DNA of 64,000 nucleotides from Liolophura sinensis (taxonomy: Eukaryota > Mollusca > Polyplacophora > Chitonida > Chitonidae): contig NC_088302.1 in assembly GCF_032854445.1 (NCBI RefSeq), positions 3,400,023 through 3,464,022 of the forward strand, written 5' to 3'. The translations under genes were made by a program, and so were the position numbers. Positions 62,171 to 64,000 of the stretch are shown here, in pieces; within the stretch, counting starts at the first letter, position 1; every line of letters starts with the position of its first letter. The notes below the pieces were generated by a model that worked only from the letters and a program-made list of their open reading frames with translations, ran no database searches and was not told where the DNA came from.

Positions 62171-62612
62171 CTAGTCCTCCTCCACTTCTCGGAGGTACAG
62201 AATGCTGTCTTGTGTCTCTCTCACCCGCATGGTCACAGTCTTCATGACAATCATGTGATCTTCGTTCCCGCTCCACCAGACCATGCACTGAGCCAGAAGC
62301 TGGCTGTCAACTTTTTCCGGATTGCAGTATCGGCCGTTTAAGTTTGAGGCGTAGCACGAGTTATACCACCAGGCCCCATGGTAAATTTCTGCACAGTAAC
62401 TGGTCTTGTTGGGCTGATTGTTCTGGTCAAATGTGGAGAATGGCATGTTATTGTGGTTGTGCCTTGAACCTTTCCTGTTCAAGCCATCTTTAAGGTTGCC
62501 ATGGTGACCAGCAACATGGAGACGATAGTTATCGGATACACCCTCAATCCAGAATTGATCGTATTCCACAAAAAATGCCTCTCCTTCCCAATCTGTCATT
62601 TCTATTTGTAAT
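62171..62612 (-). CDS. Fibrinogen-related protein, last coding exon
   Basis: Minus-strand exon after acceptor TTTTTCTTCAG, reading LQIEMTDWEGEAFFVEYDQF and ending at a TAG at 62171. It carries the C-terminal half of a fibrinogen C-terminal domain: NYRLHVAGHHGN, MPFSTFD, YCAEIYHGAWWYNSCYASNL NGRY (the two cysteines of the final disulfide flank HGAWWYNS) and a closing VTMRVR strand. The Ca-binding loop reads FDQNNQPN, with fewer acidic residues than the usual FDRDND. Such domains bind glycans or acetyl groups in ficolin- and tenascin-like secreted proteins and are often immune lectins in molluscs; ligand and role are inferred. Confidence 0.93.
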
Positions 62613-62966
62613 CTGAAGAAAAACATAAAGGAGGCCGTTCTGTATTAGTTCATCAATGTGTGTACATAAATACCTGTGGCCACCAAACATGTCTGACATT
62701 ATACAATGGTGACGGTAGAAATCAGATTTAACATACCTGTAAAATAAAGTCATAACCAAAAACTTTATACTGTTCAATCCCGGCATTGGACTCTTTAATA
62801 ATTTGTAGATTTCCCATTCTCACTCTTCCAATAGAGAGAATGGATATTTGCTCATGGGTGTGCTCATTTATAAGGCTTTGAGTGAGATCTAATGTGAGGC
62901 CTCCATACAGCGTGTGTCATTTGGCTGATTTGTGGAGGTAACATTGTCATTAGGCATCATCATTTA

Positions 62967-63125
<159 letters not shown>

Positions 63126-63513
63126 TTATTAGCATGAGTATCCAAAGCCACATACGCTCTGTGCGATTTGTGTATCGGCTAGTCAAATGAAAATCGGACA
63201 AGCTTTGCTCTTCAAACAGTTTGTATTGACTAAAGTATGAACCAATTGACAGCCAGTTCATGCGTTTTGATCTTGTTGAATTCCACAATTAAGTTTGTGT
63301 GACAAATCACACTGTGTTGATGGGGCTTAGAGTAAGATTATATGGTCTAAGGAATGGGAGGATATTGTATTCTAAATACACTTGACTGTGTACTGTGGCT
63401 CGTACAAATAAAATTGAGGGTAAAGAACTTACAGTCACTAAAAATAAACTCTGAAGAGTTTTGTGAGGCAGGAAATCTGTTATCAGTAAGTCAGAGTAGT
63501 TAGTCCCACTTAC

Positions 63514-63652
63514 ACAACACCATTAATTCTCCTCTGTAGGACAGTCCAGCCTCTGTCGCAGTACACCTGTACTGACCTCTCAGAGGTCAGAGGTCGAATG
63601 GTGTAGACACCAGGTCGCCGCACGTACTCACAGTCAATGATTGACTCTGATA
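63514..63652 (-). CDS. Fibrinogen-related protein, first visible exon
   Basis: Acceptor TTTGTACCAG, donor GTTGT|GTAAGT on the minus strand. Reads SESIIDCEYVRRPGVYTIRP and QVYCDRGWTVLQRRINGV, the N-terminal edge of the fibrinogen C-terminal domain. Between VYCD and GWTV the usual M-T-GGG loop is missing, so the loop is about five residues short. The exon enters with one base from an upstream exon, so the signal peptide and N-terminal region lie beyond the right edge or in unrecognised sequence after 63653. Confidence 0.9.
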
Positions 63653-64000
63653 CTGGTACAAAGACATTGGAAGTGGTGAGAAATGAGACGAGTTGGTTCT
63701 GAGATAATCGAGATGTTAATATTTTCACACAGGTCAGCTGGAAATAATGAAGAAACTCTAGTGTTGCATGCTTGGGAGAAAAGGTTACATGTAACTTACT
63801 TTTTTTAATGAATGAGCCTTTGAAATAATTCATTTTAACTTAATTACAAAATGAGTAGTGTTGTGTGTGGCCTTCACTGATACACAGATAACTTTGGTGT
63901 TATGAATCAGGTATGTGTAAGTCTTGTCAAATTGTAATCAAACATTTGGATAAAATGATTGGTTGGATTAAGAATAAGAACTGAATCACATGTGGACTAA
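63653..64000. other. Right edge, upstream intron of the fibrinogen-like gene
   Basis: AT-rich, with a pyrimidine tract on the minus strand leading to the acceptor at 63653. No further exon recognised. Confidence 0.6.

Overview
This 64 kb window is animal nuclear DNA, most likely from a marine mollusc or a close lophotrochozoan relative. The evidence is short exons with GT-AG introns, several copies of tRNA-derived SINEs of the kind common in molluscs (tails ending in ATAAAACACCAATCAAA), many ACATGTACATGT-type motifs, a decayed mariner transposon and a fibrinogen-related gene. There is nothing prokaryotic, no CRISPR array and no operon.

Two genes can be supported. (1) Plus strand, about 3.0 to 60.3 kb: the central part of focadhesin (FOCAD), reassembled from 17 exons that join in a consistent frame into about 838 codons. 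The window holds neither a convincing start nor the C-terminal half. One exon (43371-43596) lacks a single base in a CCCC run, which breaks the frame. (2) Minus strand, 62.2 to 63.7 kb: the last three exons of a fibrinogen-related domain (ficolin/tenascin-type) protein. Its 5' part lies beyond the right edge.

The dominant feature is tandem repetition. At least 12 sizeable arrays, plus several short ones, fill roughly 45% of the window, nearly all inside FOCAD introns. From left to right the main ones are a 39-40 bp array grown from a SINE segment (3.8-4.4 kb), a 52 bp array (5.0-7.4), ATCC/67 bp (8.8-10.2), 85 bp (14.9-18.0), 101 bp (19.2-24.6), about 31-37 bp (34.0-35.0), 53 bp (36.9-37.7), 56 bp (38.7-40.0), 81 bp (40.6-41.0), 15-17 bp (42.5-43.0), 82 bp with about 100 copies (47.2-55.6) and 33/95 bp (56.5-59.7).

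The most unusual observation is where two of these arrays come from. The 82 bp array is a serial copy of the last ~68 nt of a FOCAD exon plus the first bases of its intron, so it multiplies a real 5' splice site about 100 times. The array after the next-but-one exon again starts on the exon-intron junction and repeats that donor. A third array (85 bp) carries a block closely resembling another FOCAD 3' splice junction. Together they suggest tandem repeats that repeatedly nucleate at splice junctions of one gene.

Mobile elements: a near-complete mariner copy with TA-flanked terminal repeats and a dead transposase (25.96-27.05 kb), a young full-length SINE with target-site duplication 30 bp behind a FOCAD donor (42.04-42.32 kb), a head-to-head SINE foldback (12.3-12.7 kb) and several SINE fragments.
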